From Sergeia podlipaevii (taxonomy: Eukaryota > Euglenozoa > Kinetoplastea > Trypanosomatida > Trypanosomatidae): a stretch of 64,000 nucleotides of DNA. Positions 9,729-19,449 of this stretch are shown piece after piece. How positions within the stretch are numbered: the stretch's first letter is position 1; the number at the start of each line of letters is the position of its first letter. Position numbers and translations under genes: made by a program. A model generated the notes under the pieces. It worked only from the letters and a program-made list of their open reading frames with translations. It did no database searches and was not told the DNA's origin. The DNA lies in contig JASANZ010002215.1 in NCBI GenBank assembly GCA_030849805.1, positions 1 to 64,000 of the forward strand, written 5' to 3'.

Positions 9729-12700
9729 ATGGAATTTAATCGGGAAGCTGCTGTTGTGATTGAGGAGGCATTGCAATGCAAAAGTGCATGCCCAGAAAAG
9801 CTCTTGGAGGAGCTACGGCATATATCATTGCTGCAGATTTGTAGGGAAATGAAGGACGCAATGTGTAGTGAGAGCCGGATTGAGGATGCGTTGCGTGTTC
9901 TCGCACTGGCTGCGGTGAAACGGGAATCTCTAAGTGAAGGTGAGATGCTTTTACTGTGCACTTTTTTCTGCGATAAAATTACCAATGATACCTTTACACG
10001 TGCAGCAATTGGAGCCCTTGCAATGTTTGTTAGCGATCTGGTAGATCGTGGCGTTGTGTGCAGCGAGCAGATTGTTAAGGTAATTTCAGATGCCTTGCTT
10101 GGGCCGACTGTGAACACACGTCGACTTCCTGTTCTTGTGCGTCGGTACTACTTTACGATAATCAACTACATTGTGTGTGAAGATACGATTGGCTGGTACT
10201 CCGCGCAGGAGCTGAGTATGTTACTCTCAGCAATTGACGGAGAGAGTGACCCTGAGCTTGTGCTGAATGTGTTTTCTCTTCATAAAATCGTGTTTGCAAA
10301 TGCTGAGGGTGACGCCTTCAAGATGGTTGTAGATGATTTTTTTGAAAGCATTGCTAGTTACTTCCCTGTTGTTTTTAGTCAACCTCCTGGTTGTATGGTC
10401 AGCAAAAAGCAACTGCAGACGGCACTGCGTGAGTGTCTCTCTATGCCAGCTCTTGCTGAGCATTGTGTTCCTTTCTTACTGGGGAAGCTGAGCTCTCCAT
10501 CGCTTTCGGTAAAGGAGGATACTCTCGAAGTCTTGCAGGCGTGCGCGAAGATCTACCCAGACCTTTCTCTGAAACTTCATGTTGTTGCTCTTGCTACTCA
10601 CGCACGTACAGAGGTGTTGAAGCTGGCAGCCTACCCGCCAGAAGTGGCGGCCAACACCCCTGTCGTGGGGAAGTGCACCAAGGTCGCCTGCCGCTTGCTA
10701 GGCATACTGAGCACGCGAGGCGGTTTGCAGCCACAGCCGGAGCTGCTGGAGTGGTTTGGGCCTGTCGTGGAGGGACTTATCGCTGCAGCGCAGCCTGGCG
10801 TGGAGCGGCATGTGTATAGTGCTTATGCGACAATGCTGTATGTTGTGCTTACCGGCTCTTGGGGTAGCTGCCTGGCAATCGGTGGGTATGTCTTTCCTGT
10901 GCTTGCTTTAAGTTTGGACAAGGAAGCTGGGGAGCAAGTACTGGTGTTGCTTGCCTCCCTTTGTTCTGGCATGATTGAATGCCTGCTTCAGCAAAAAGCA
11001 GAGGGAGATGATCAGCAATGGGGCGAGAGGAAAGAAGAGCTCAGGACGAGCATTGGCCGGGCATGGCCGTTGGTTGTGGAAGGGGCTAAAGCAGCTGCGA
11101 GGAGATACCTCTACCCCGACAGCATTGTAGAAGGATACTCAATGCAGTGTGCCGCTGAACTCGCTGCGAGCGTGGTGATATTTGCATCCGCCTTGGACAG
11201 TGGGTTTCTTGCTGATGACGATGCTGCGGTGCTTCTAGACGGTATCATATCATGTGCCTGCAACGGTAGTAATAATTTTGTGGCAGAGGCGGCTGCTGGG
11301 TTGGTGTGCAACTGTGCCCGCGCGGACCCGCGGCGCGTGCGGGAGGCTCTTGTGCGGCTTGCTGATACTACCACTATTTTCTCGTCGCTGCAGACCAACA
11401 CGCAGTCCGGTTCTGAGGCTACCTGTGCTCTCTTGGCACGGGTCGGCGCTGTGTCCCCCGACGCAGCCGTTTTGGTCATTAAGGACATTCTGTTGAGACC
11501 CACTGATGTCGGTATGGCATCTGGTAAAAGCGCCGCTCACATATCAGCTGCTGTCCAACGGGTACTTCGGGGTCTTCCAAAAGGGGCCTTGACGAAGGGA
11601 GGCAGCGATGCGCATCCCTCTGATGTTCTTACGGAGTGTCTTGCTGATGTGACGGTGCAGTCCGCACACCATTTCGCATCATTGTGTCTTCTTTTATCCA
11701 TTTCTGAAGGTGGTGGCGCCGTGGCCATCGCTGTCGCAGAAATTGAGCGGTTTACATCCTCTGCTCCGGAATCACTGCTGCCATCCCCTTGTGAAGTAAT
11801 TGCGTTAGCTTCGCTTTGCGCACAGCAAGGGCAGGGTCTGGCGAAAGAAGACGAGGAAGGACGTAGTAATGAAGGAGGGGGGATGGTATGCCTCTCCTCT
11901 CGCGTTGTTTTTCGTCTCGCCGAGTGCTCAGTGACGCTTTGTGAAAGTGTTGATGCCGCGTGGCAGACGGTGGGCATGGATGGCTTATGCGGTCTCTCCC
12001 TCTATCACGGCAGTGATGTGACGTGCAGAGGAGCTCAGAGTGCACAAGCGGAATTGCGAGTTCGAGTTGCAATTGCTTGGGGAGCGTCTTTGCGAAGCGA
12101 GACCAACGCTGACTGCAATCTGTTTAGCACTGTAGACTCTGTACTGAAGGATGTCGCATCGGCAGGGGAGATGGCCATCGTGGCAGAGTCAATTGTTAGT
12201 TTCTATCCAGCAGCAGCAGCTGCTGCTTCCACGAACAGTAGCAGTGGGCTTTTTCCAGTTCTCCTAGCTCACGCTAGCAACACAGATGCACGCCCTCAGG
12301 ATCAACTGCACCTGCTATGGCGTTGGGTAGCGCAACTGGTGGCGAAGGAGAGTGAGGCACGACTCCAGGCGTGTGGTCCTCAGTTGACGTCTGCCTTGTG
12401 CTCTGCTGCGGCATCTTTGCCCTTCTCTGCTTTACCTATTTCTACTGTAAGTGCGTTGGTTGTACCGGTACTGGTGCTTTGGGGCAAGCGACGAGGTAGC
12501 CATGAGTTGCTATTGGAGGCCGTTTTGCAGCCATCCTCAAGAGACGAGCTCCCGCTGCTGCGGGCAGTTCTGGCGCAGGCGGCGACAGGGACTTTGCAGT
12601 CTCGCTACGATGCCCTTGACCTTCTCACTGAGCTTGCCCGAGCCGTGCAGCAGCACCAGCAAGCTGGAGAGCAGCATGTACACGCTGCTACAGCGCGGGA

Positions 12701-12800
12701 GGCAGTGCTGAAGAGTGCCCAGGCTTTCTTGGGCGACCGCAAGAGGCTAGTGCGCGCCGCCGCCGCGCGGTGTCGGCACGAATGGTTCAAGGTAAAGTAA
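9729..12800 (+). CDS. MMS19: MMS19-like cytosolic iron-sulfur assembly/targeting protein
   Basis: The product of 1023 residues is almost entirely alpha-helical HEAT-type repeats. MMS19 is the scaffold of the CIA targeting complex (with CIAO1 and CIAO2B) that delivers Fe-S clusters to DNA polymerases, primase and helicases such as XPD. Evidence: an N-terminal VLVRRYYFTIINYIV segment near residue 135-150 in the position of the family's first repeats; overall length close to the usual 1,030; and the diagnostic C terminus LGDRKRLVRAAAARCRHEW, matching the 'DDpKRxVRxxAvxCRxxW' end of MMS19. I chose ATG 9729 rather than 9699 because the only plausible splice acceptor is at 9724. Base composition changes along the gene, AT-rich at first and GC-rich beyond about 10600 (41 of 60 G or C at 12541-12600). 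The partner CIAO1 is encoded at 29073 in the same cluster. Confidence 0.72.
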   Translation: MEFNREAAVVIEEALQCKSACPEKLLEELRHISLLQICREMKDAMCSESRIEDALRVLALAAVKRESLSEGEMLLLCTFFCDKITNDTFTRAAIGALAMFVSDLVDRGVVCSEQIVKVISDALLGPTVNTRRLPVLVRRYYFTIINYIVCEDTIGWYSAQELSMLLSAIDGESDPELVLNVFSLHKIVFANAEGDAFKMVVDDFFESIASYFPVVFSQPPGCMVSKKQLQTALRECLSMPALAEHCVPFLLGKLSSPSLSVKEDTLEVLQACAKIYPDLSLKLHVVALATHARTEVLKLAAYPPEVAANTPVVGKCTKVACRLLGILSTRGGLQPQPELLEWFGPVVEGLIAAAQPGVERHVYSAYATMLYVVLTGSWGSCLAIGGYVFPVLALSLDKEAGEQVLVLLASLCSGMIECLLQQKAEGDDQQWGERKEELRTSIGRAWPLVVEGAKAAARRYLYPDSIVEGYSMQCAAELAASVVIFASALDSGFLADDDAAVLLDGIISCACNGSNNFVAEAAAGLVCNCARADPRRVREALVRLADTTTIFSSLQTNTQSGSEATCALLARVGAVSPDAAVLVIKDILLRPTDVGMASGKSAAHISAAVQRVLRGLPKGALTKGGSDAHPSDVLTECLADVTVQSAHHFASLCLLLSISEGGGAVAIAVAEIERFTSSAPESLLPSPCEVIALASLCAQQGQGLAKEDEEGRSNEGGGMVCLSSRVVFRLAECSVTLCESVDAAWQTVGMDGLCGLSLYHGSDVTCRGAQSAQAELRVRVAIAWGASLRSETNADCNLFSTVDSVLKDVASAGEMAIVAESIVSFYPAAAAAASTNSSSGLFPVLLAHASNTDARPQDQLHLLWRWVAQLVAKESEARLQACGPQLTSALCSAAASLPFSALPISTVSALVVPVLVLWGKRRGSHELLLEAVLQPSSRDELPLLRAVLAQAATGTLQSRYDALDLLTELARAVQQHQQAGEQHVHAATAREAVLKSAQAFLGDRKRLVRAAAARCRHEWFKVK

Positions 12801-13335
12801 TTGATAGTATTACTTCTTATGTGCTGCTGCCCCTCAGTTTTTCTTTTTTTTTTAAAGCCACTACATATGCGTGAGTGTCCGCTTGACTTCTCTTTGTTTT
12901 TTGTGGCTAGGGGCTTGCGTTACTGTTTTTCTTCTCTTAGGCCTCATCATATATTATTTTTTTGTCGTGAGATTAATATAAGTCGATTAAACGTCTTTTT
13001 TTTTTATTGTGACAGATAAGAACATTAGAAAAGAGGTCCTATATAAACGAGTTACATTGGTGTGCCTGTCATAGAACTCTCTTTCTTCTCTTGCCATGCT
13101 GAATACTAGATGATTCACATCTCTTTTTCTCCACCATCCAATATGCCCCCCCCCCCTTAAAGCTTCCTTACACTATCATTTGTGTGGCCACACACGCAAT
13201 TTAGTTCGAGTGCTAAGTTGCATTACATTTTTGTTTTTTTAAGAACCTTGCTGCTTTTACTAGCGTGTCTTTGTTATCTTCCTACACGACATAGATATTT
13301 ATTTTCTACTTTTCTTCTTGCGATTTCTGGTCACT
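12801..13335 (+). other. Spacer between MMS19 and thymidylate kinase
   Basis: T-rich, with a C11 run at about 13145-13155 and no gene. The best acceptor for the next gene is the AG at 13293-13294, after a pyrimidine-rich stretch. A near match to the cell-cycle octamer (CATAGAAC at about 13070) is noted but not claimed. Confidence 0.6.
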
Positions 13336-14367
13336 ATGAAGTCCGCTACTGTGTACATGGATGTGGTCTCGGACAGGGTTAGAGAGTGCGTTGTGAGATG
13401 TGCGCAGCGACAATTCCCGTCGGTGAGCATTATCCCTTGTGAGAGGGGACTTATTTCATCGTGGCACGAGCGTAGTTCGGGCCGGGCCGAGCCACAACAG
13501 CAAGGCTTCACTTGCTACGTGACAGAACACAAGACTCTTGCTGATGCAGATGTCAGTTATGCCGTTTTCAATGCTCGCATCCCGTTGCTCACACTCATGC
13601 CCTGCGAGGCACTGTCCCCGCTTATGGTGACGCCTCCGGCTTCTGTGTCCTCAAACTCTGATGCTGTGACCACCGAGTCCCTCATTGAGTCATTCTTCAC
13701 CTTTCCCGAGGCGCAGGGACGCGTGATTGTGGTTGAAGGCGGGGATGGAGCGGGCAAGGAGACTCAGGCTGGGTTGTTGGTGCGGCACTTGAAGGCAGAC
13801 GGCAAGCAGGTAGCGACGCTTGACTTTCCACATGATGAGGGGCTTTACGGTGGACTGATTCGAGTGGTTTTGTCTGGGAAGAAGGGCAGCATCTCTCAGC
13901 TTGACACGGGACTGTTCAGCTTTATTTACGCACTAAATAGGTACGGCTGTCTGCCTCATCTCTCGAACTGGATTACGCGTGGATTCACGGTGGTGCTGGA
14001 TCGGTACTACACTGCAAACTTTGGGCATCAGGCATCTAAGTTGCCGGTTGCAGAACGCAAAACTTTTATTGAGCACCTGGAGCGCGTCGAGGTGAACTGG
14101 CTGCAGCTACCTCGCGCGTCACAAGTTTTCTACCTAGACTTGCCGCCCAAAGCTGCATTGGATGCCATGAAGAATGACTCTACCCGTCGTTACCTTGACA
14201 TCCACGAAACCGCTGGTGGGGATTACAAACAACGGGTGCGACAGACGTATCTGTGGTGCTGCGCGGAACTCGAAGGATGGGCACGGGTCGCGTGCTGTGA
14301 TGATGACGGGCGTCGACGCACCAGAGAGGAAGTACACGAAATGCTGTACGCGGGAGTTCACGAATGA
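13336..14367 (+). CDS. TMPK: Thymidylate kinase (dTMP kinase) with N-terminal extension
   Basis: It phosphorylates dTMP to dTDP using ATP, in dTTP synthesis. The 343-residue product has a catalytic domain from about residue 130: P-loop VEGGDGAGKETQ, a LDFPHDEG segment, the DRYY motif (canonical DR[YH]), the LPRASQVFYLDLP strand and a LID-like RRYLDIHE segment. The P-loop has Glu after GK where Ser/Thr is usual, a variant I associate with some TMPK-like proteins. About 130 residues precede the kinase domain, with no recognisable fold; the T. brucei enzyme is, to my knowledge, a tandem of two kinase domains, so a degenerate first half is possible. The ATG at 13336 is the first in frame; the six codons before it start from a TTG. 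Confidence 0.85.
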   Translation: MKSATVYMDVVSDRVRECVVRCAQRQFPSVSIIPCERGLISSWHERSSGRAEPQQQGFTCYVTEHKTLADADVSYAVFNARIPLLTLMPCEALSPLMVTPPASVSSNSDAVTTESLIESFFTFPEAQGRVIVVEGGDGAGKETQAGLLVRHLKADGKQVATLDFPHDEGLYGGLIRVVLSGKKGSISQLDTGLFSFIYALNRYGCLPHLSNWITRGFTVVLDRYYTANFGHQASKLPVAERKTFIEHLERVEVNWLQLPRASQVFYLDLPPKAALDAMKNDSTRRYLDIHETAGGDYKQRVRQTYLWCCAELEGWARVACCDDDGRRRTREEVHEMLYAGVHE

Positions 14368-14787
14368 ATAACTTTTCACCGTCTCTCGCGCGTGTAGGCA
14401 GCCCACAATGATATGTGGAGATTCGGAGAAAAGGAGATACTCATTGGAAAATAAGAATGCCAAAGGAGTGCTAGTAGAAGTCACATGTAGGGTCTTTTCT
14501 GATGAAAAAAAAAAAAAAGAATCGTTGTGAGGGGCATTGCGTTGTGGCAAGCTGTCTCCAACAAGCATAGATTTTCATGCATCTGAATGTATAAATCATA
14601 GAAAAAAAAAATTGAACGCTTCATGATAATAGTAATGATTAAAAACATGCATTGGTTGCTTACACTTTTGGCGTGGATTTTGTGTATTTGCGGATGTTGC
14701 TGTTTGGAGGACACAATTATTTGAATTATTTTCTCTCTCCCTTTTTTTTTTTCTTGTTCCACTTTGCAATAGAATAGGTATTTCGCA
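14368..14787 (+). other. Spacer with a strong acceptor for eL33
   Basis: AT-rich, no gene. CATAGAAA (14597-14604) fits the kinetoplastid 'cycling sequence' octamer, but such a match is expected by chance. A tract at 14731-14760 and AG at 14771-14772 form a textbook acceptor, giving a 15-nt 5' UTR. Confidence 0.6.
14771..14772 (+). promoter_or_regulatory. Predicted spliced-leader acceptor for eL33
   Basis: The pyrimidine run just upstream (CTCTCTCCC followed by T11) is the longest near this gene, and this is the first AG after it. Confidence 0.65.
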
Positions 14788-15222
14788 ATGACGACCTCCA
14801 AGGTGCACGCTGAGCGCAGCAAGAAGATTCACCAGCTCTCCAAGAAGAAGAGCACCGTGACCCGTAACCGCAAGGCTCCCCGTCTCTACATGAAGGCCAC
14901 CCTCGCCGGCTACACCCGTGGTCTCTACGGCCAGACCAAGAAGACCGCCCTGGTCCGCATCGAGAATGTGAACACCCGCGAGGATGCCACCTTCTACGTC
15001 GGCAAGCGCGTGTGCTACGTCTACCACGGCCAGAAGGTGAAGCGTTGCGTGCGCTGGAGCAAGGCTCCCGCTCGCCGCAGCACCACCCGCGCCATCTGGG
15101 GCCGTGTCACTCGCCCCCACGGTAACGCTGGTATGATCCGCGCCAAGTTCAACGGCGCGTCTATCCCGGCCCACGCCATCGGCCGCCGCGTGCGCGTCTA
15201 CCTCTACCCGAGTCGCATCTAA
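14788..15222 (+). CDS. RPL35A: 60S ribosomal protein eL33 (L35A)
   Basis: The 144-residue protein is a component of the cytosolic large ribosomal subunit. It shows the family's conserved blocks in order: RLYMKATLAGYTRGLYGQ near the N terminus, KTALVRIENVNTREDATFYV, GKRVCYVYHG, RAIWGRVTRPHGNAGMIRAKF and the terminal RRVRVYLYPSRI. It is about 30 residues longer than the usual eukaryotic protein of 110, through a Lys-rich N terminus, which I believe is typical of kinetoplastids. Codons are strongly biased to G/C endings, unlike TRAPPC11, as expected for a highly expressed gene. Start and acceptor agree, with a 15-nt 5' UTR. Confidence 0.97.
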   Translation: MTTSKVHAERSKKIHQLSKKKSTVTRNRKAPRLYMKATLAGYTRGLYGQTKKTALVRIENVNTREDATFYVGKRVCYVYHGQKVKRCVRWSKAPARRSTTRAIWGRVTRPHGNAGMIRAKFNGASIPAHAIGRRVRVYLYPSRI

Positions 15223-15794
15223 GCAGACACAGATGGAGGGAGAGAGCGTATCCTGAAGGTCCCCCCACAGCATTACCAATGATACCTTTTCCAACGTATT
15301 TCTTTTTGTTTTAAATTTTAAAAATGAACAATTAACGACGTAAAGCAGACGTCATCCTGCACAGTACGGCATACGTAGGCTTTTGCAGTTTTTGCCAATT
15401 GTGTGGTGACAGTACATTTCTTCTTTTCCAGATGTGGGAGAGGGAGAGTCCACTAGAGGTATATGTGATAATGATTTTCTCCTCTCCCTCCCCCCACCTC
15501 TTCTATAGAGGCACTTACTTTTCCATTTTTTGCTTTCTCTTTGATATACTCCCACCTTTCTTTTTTCTGTTGGATGCCCTCATGATGTGTGTGTGTGTGT
15601 GTGTGTGGGTAGCGTTAAAAATGCGCACTGTGAAGATACACATTAAGGTAAGCTAGATCGTTGTTTTTGTTTTTTGCTCTCTAAACTGCACCTTAGGGAG
15701 ATACCGAAGAGAGAGAAGATAAAGGAGCACAATTGCTCGTCCTTAGGTAGGTCGGATCTACCACCAGTTTGTCGTGCTGGCGCCTTCCCGACTT
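15223..15794 (+). other. Spacer with (GT)n microsatellite
   Basis: No gene. A (TG)n tract lies at 15586-15607. A T-rich tract at 15660-15680 followed by AG at 15695-15696 is the probable acceptor for the next gene. Confidence 0.6.
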
Positions 15795-17069
15795 ATGGAT
15801 TGCGATACATTTACGGATTCGTACGGGTGCGTGTTTACTGCATGCAATGGGTATCAATCCCCCTTTCCTCTCGTTCGGTTGTGTAGTACGGACGACAGGG
15901 CTGTCCCGCATCTCAGCGATGTACTTGCTGTGGCCGTCGTACCTGGAGCAGCACCAATTGCTGTGAAGGCAGTTGGTAAGAGTGGCAGTAGCCACGGTAG
16001 CGTGTCTAGCCTTAGTCTTACACCTGGCGCAGGGAGGTTGATTCGTTTGGAGCTGGCGGCTGCTGGCGCCTCTGCGTCTCTCCTGCAGGCACTGTCCGCG
16101 CAGCATCGCCCAATACCACTGGAGGCACCCCATTCTATTTGTGCGAACGGCGAGGCCTCGGCTCCAGCACTTGCTGCTGTGTCTACCGCTGCGGCAGTAT
16201 TTTACAAGAGTCTTGAAAGTGAGGCAGGGATAACTTCTGTCGCTACGCGCAGTTGTTATGCGTGGCGTGCTTTATTGTTTCGCGACAAGGAGGACGTGCG
16301 CGTGGGGGATTCACAAGATGAAGGAGGCGATTGTTTTATAGGAACGCCCCCTAGTTCTTCTTGTAAAGTGGAGCGCGCGGAGTTGGATGGCGTGTGCTCG
16401 GTCTCCGTCGCGGCCCCTGGCACAATGTGGACTCTAGCATCCTTTGGTGGAGCAACCTCACCTGTTTTACGGCGCTACACAAGTGCAGCGAGTGCCTTTG
16501 ATCCTGTTTTGACCGCTAGCTACGCGGTGCCACTGGATCAACTCTGCGATGATGCGGGAGAAGCTGCTGCCGCTGCTGTTGGAACGATGACTGTGGCGGC
16601 TGTAGGTGAGTGGGAGGGGGTGCCCACTGCTGCTGTCTTTTCCCCTCGAGGTATTTTGCTAGCAGATGCGCGTGTGCATGAGCCACCAGTAGCATTGCAC
16701 ACCTCTTCTGCTCCAGGATCCATCAATGGGGGGGTGGCTAAGGACAACGTCTTGGTGTACTCGACAGGCCATTGTGGTGGGCAACTTGTTGCGTATGATT
16801 TGCGGAGGACTTCCTCTCCGCTTGTAAGCTTTAGTGTACCGAGTATGGTGACAGTGCGGGCGTCTGCTCGCCACAGTGCTGTATTGTTGATTTGCGGAGA
16901 GCAAGTTGGGGTGCTGGACACGTCTTCTTTCACGCTGCTTGGGGCAGTAGAGTCAGCCGACGGAAATGTGTTGGACGCTGTTGTATGGCACACGTCAGCT
17001 AGCTCTGTGCGCATGTGCGTGTCGTCTGCTGGAGGAATGCTATATGACTGGGAAATGACTCACTCATGA
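15795..17069 (+). CDS. Unrecognised 424-aa protein, possibly a beta-propeller
   Basis: I do not recognise the family. The ATG at 15795 (MDCDTFTD) is the first in frame after the acceptor at 15696. The protein is rich in Ala, Ser, Val and Gly, with short alternating hydrophobic stretches. The second half has segments reminiscent of propeller blades: VAAVGEWEGVPTAAVFSPRG, QLVAYDLRRTSSPLVSF, AVLLICGEQVGVLDTSSFTL and a terminal AGGMLYDWEM. This is consistent with a degenerate WD40-like fold but not proof of it. There is no signal peptide, transmembrane segment or Cys cluster. Coding is supported by its length, GC-rich codon use like its neighbours and a clean position between two splice-acceptor regions. 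Confidence 0.75.
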   Translation: MDCDTFTDSYGCVFTACNGYQSPFPLVRLCSTDDRAVPHLSDVLAVAVVPGAAPIAVKAVGKSGSSHGSVSSLSLTPGAGRLIRLELAAAGASASLLQALSAQHRPIPLEAPHSICANGEASAPALAAVSTAAAVFYKSLESEAGITSVATRSCYAWRALLFRDKEDVRVGDSQDEGGDCFIGTPPSSSCKVERAELDGVCSVSVAAPGTMWTLASFGGATSPVLRRYTSAASAFDPVLTASYAVPLDQLCDDAGEAAAAAVGTMTVAAVGEWEGVPTAAVFSPRGILLADARVHEPPVALHTSSAPGSINGGVAKDNVLVYSTGHCGGQLVAYDLRRTSSPLVSFSVPSMVTVRASARHSAVLLICGEQVGVLDTSSFTLLGAVESADGNVLDAVVWHTSASSVRMCVSSAGGMLYDWEMTHS

Positions 17070-17515
17070 CATGGATTTTCATTCCTGTCCTCCTTTTTTA
17101 AAAAATCCTCAGTGTTGTACATGCTGTTGTTAGATGAAGTGTCCGCCGTCTTTTGTTTGTATATATTTGCTGGTATTATGCACGGGCTGCATCGCTCGCT
17201 GACGCGTGGTACTTACAACGGCACGAGCATTTTTTTTTTAAAAAAAGAAATAGTCACAACGTTGCCCGTTACATATCATTAAAAAAATACAAGGTAGGAA
17301 AGTGCTCAGAGATATATATTTTTGTTAGTAAGTGTGTTTATTGTGTTGCACTTGGCACGATTACAACGAATTCTTTTTTGTTTCCTTTCTTCTTCTGTAT
17401 GCCCCTTTTACCTTTTTTAACTATGTGCGCGTGATGTCATTAGATGCAAAAGATCCTCCAAAGGAAAAGGGCAAGAAACACATTCTCCTACAAGACTTTA
17501 TTATAAGTTATCATT
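17070..17515 (+). other. Spacer upstream of the broken PLAC8-like gene
   Basis: AT-rich, with a T9A6 palindrome near 17230. A long pyrimidine tract (17371-17420) followed by AG at 17442-17443 remains as an acceptor for the pseudogene. Confidence 0.6.
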
Positions 17516-18021
17516 ATGCCCACGGTCGATGCCACGAATGCAAAGGGTACGCTCAAGGCCGATTCTGTGAAGTAGAGTGGCATCCGGGGATGGCTTGGGT
17601 TGGACCAGATGGACTGGAGTGGTGAGGTAGGTAAGTTTTACGAGTGCTGGAGGATGAACCCCTGCTGTGGCTCTCTCAATACTAAGAGCATGCTTTGCTG
17701 TTGTGTTTGCTGGTCGTGCGGCTCCTGTTGCTCACTCTCCAAACTCTATGCGTCCCCGCTGGGCCAGGAGTGCTACTTTGTTCCCCATTGCCTGATGGGC
17801 TTCTTCTTGCCATGCGCTACGAGCCTTCTTGTGCGCAACAATCTCCGTAACCGTCTCGGCGTGCAGGGCAACATGGTTGACGACTGCATGTGTGTGTGGT
17901 GCTGTAGGTGCTGTTCTCAGTGCCAAGAGTGCCGTGCCGTGGCGGTTGAGGAGTGGAACATACTGGAACCCCCATGAGAGACTCCTGAGTGCGTAGCTCC
18001 TGAAATCATTTTCCTGAATTA
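17516..18021 (+). pseudogene. PLAC8-like Cys-rich gene copy with two in-frame stops
   Basis: This copy aligns in one frame over its whole length with the intact gene at 19450, and shares DNA identity in long blocks. Reading from ATG 17516, codon 20 is TAG (17573-17575), where the paralogue has a residue just after VK. Near the end a TGA (about 17975-17977) stands where the paralogue has TGG (Trp), followed by a homologous tail up to a TAG at about 18020. Between the stops, the core WLGLDQMDWSGEVGKFYECW, the Cys clusters and NLRNRLGVQGNMV are intact. Either it is a pseudogene, or a shorter protein starts at ATG 17600 and ends at the TGA (125 aa). Because other genes end normally with TAG and TGA, codon reassignment is unlikely. 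Confidence 0.8.
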
Positions 18022-19449
18022 GGAAAAGGCAAAATGCTGTTCTTTCAATACACCCATTATGAAAAAAAAAGCACAATACATATATATATATATATATATA
18101 TACATGCATAGCGTATTTGCGATCCTCATACGACCTGTTTTCCTTAGAGCCTTTTTTTACTTGGGTTTTGGCTTTTGCGAATAAGCAGTTAGAATCTGCA
18201 ACTCAGCACAGGAGTATATATGTGCTTATAAACGTTTTTGAATGACTTGGCACCTGATACCATGAAGGGAATATAATAACAGTGCTTCCCTTTGAGGTTG
18301 AGGCGCAAGTCCCCACCATAGTGTCTTTTTTCTCTCAAATTTCTTCTTATCATTACTCGTTTAAAAATATATGTTTTCTTACCCCCATTTTTATCACATA
18401 TTTTTTTTTTGTATATGTGCGTGTGTGCGTTTCTGACTTCATGTTAACTGACAGTGGGCAGCGCGAAAGATAATTGTAGTCTTTTTCTTCTGTTTTCTTG
18501 CTGTCAGAGAGGGAGGCTCCTCTTTGCTTCCTTTTTCAAAAATATTTGTCGTTGCATGCCTGCATCTACTAACGCAGCTTGAATCTCGTCGCAGGTATGC
18601 TTCAGTGTGTGCCAATGGCTACAATTATGAAAGTGAATTGTGCAGTGCACGAGTTTTTCAGCTTGATATCAATGAAGGCACTGTAGAACAGCCAGCTCTT
18701 GCTTCAGCAGAAAATTGCGTTCTATACATATATGGCTGTCTGTGCTTGTGATCCTGCTCTTTTTTATCGAATTTTTGTTTTTATATATTCGTGCGTTTTT
18801 ATAAGAAAGAAATTACGGACATGTCTCCCACGTCAATGCTCCGTACCATTTACTATCTTGCTTAGTTGGGTATATATATATATATATATATTTTGAGGGG
18901 GTGGGGGTGGGAACGACTTCTTTTTTTCACCCCTTTCTGCGTTCTTCATAAGCCTTTTTTTTTCTTACGTTACTGTGAAACAGCATATTTTTACCTCTGT
19001 TTTGGGTATTGCGATTCCCTTTCTGTGAGCTTGTGCGCCTGTCGGTCATCACATTATCCGAGCTGTAGATTATATATGCAGGTGTACTCTGCGTAGAATT
19101 ACCCGTGATTAGTTTCTAAAAGGAGAGATTGAGCATTCTTTTATTTTAAACCATTTAATATTGTTTGAATTTTTTTAAAAAATAAAATATTATTGTGGTA
19201 TTGCTGTCAAAGCGTTGAAGTGCTCGCAGTTTGTGGAAGCGATTTTTTTTTCTTGGTATCTGTTTGCATTCGCATCAAAATAAAATTTATATACCTGATA
19301 GTATTCATGTTTACTTCTATTTCCTCCGCAACCTCCTTTTTAAAATTTAGTCTACTTTAAACAGAGTATATTCGCGCGTAAATCTTCAGCTATCCCCTTT
19401 TACCCTTTTTTTTGGCGAAAGCAACAACTGGACATACATACCCAGAAAA
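18022..19449 (+). other. Long AT-rich spacer between the PLAC8-like copies
   Basis: No convincing gene. It contains (TA)n tracts at 18079-18102 and 18871-18890, and a G-rich patch at 18896-18910. The acceptor for the next gene is AG 19420-19421, after a CCCCTTTTACCC-T8 tract. Confidence 0.6.

Noticed and set aside
17573..17977. Stop-codon reassignment (TAG/TGA as sense)
   Set aside because: Intact genes end with TGA, TAA and TAG in equal numbers and no other gene has in-frame stops.
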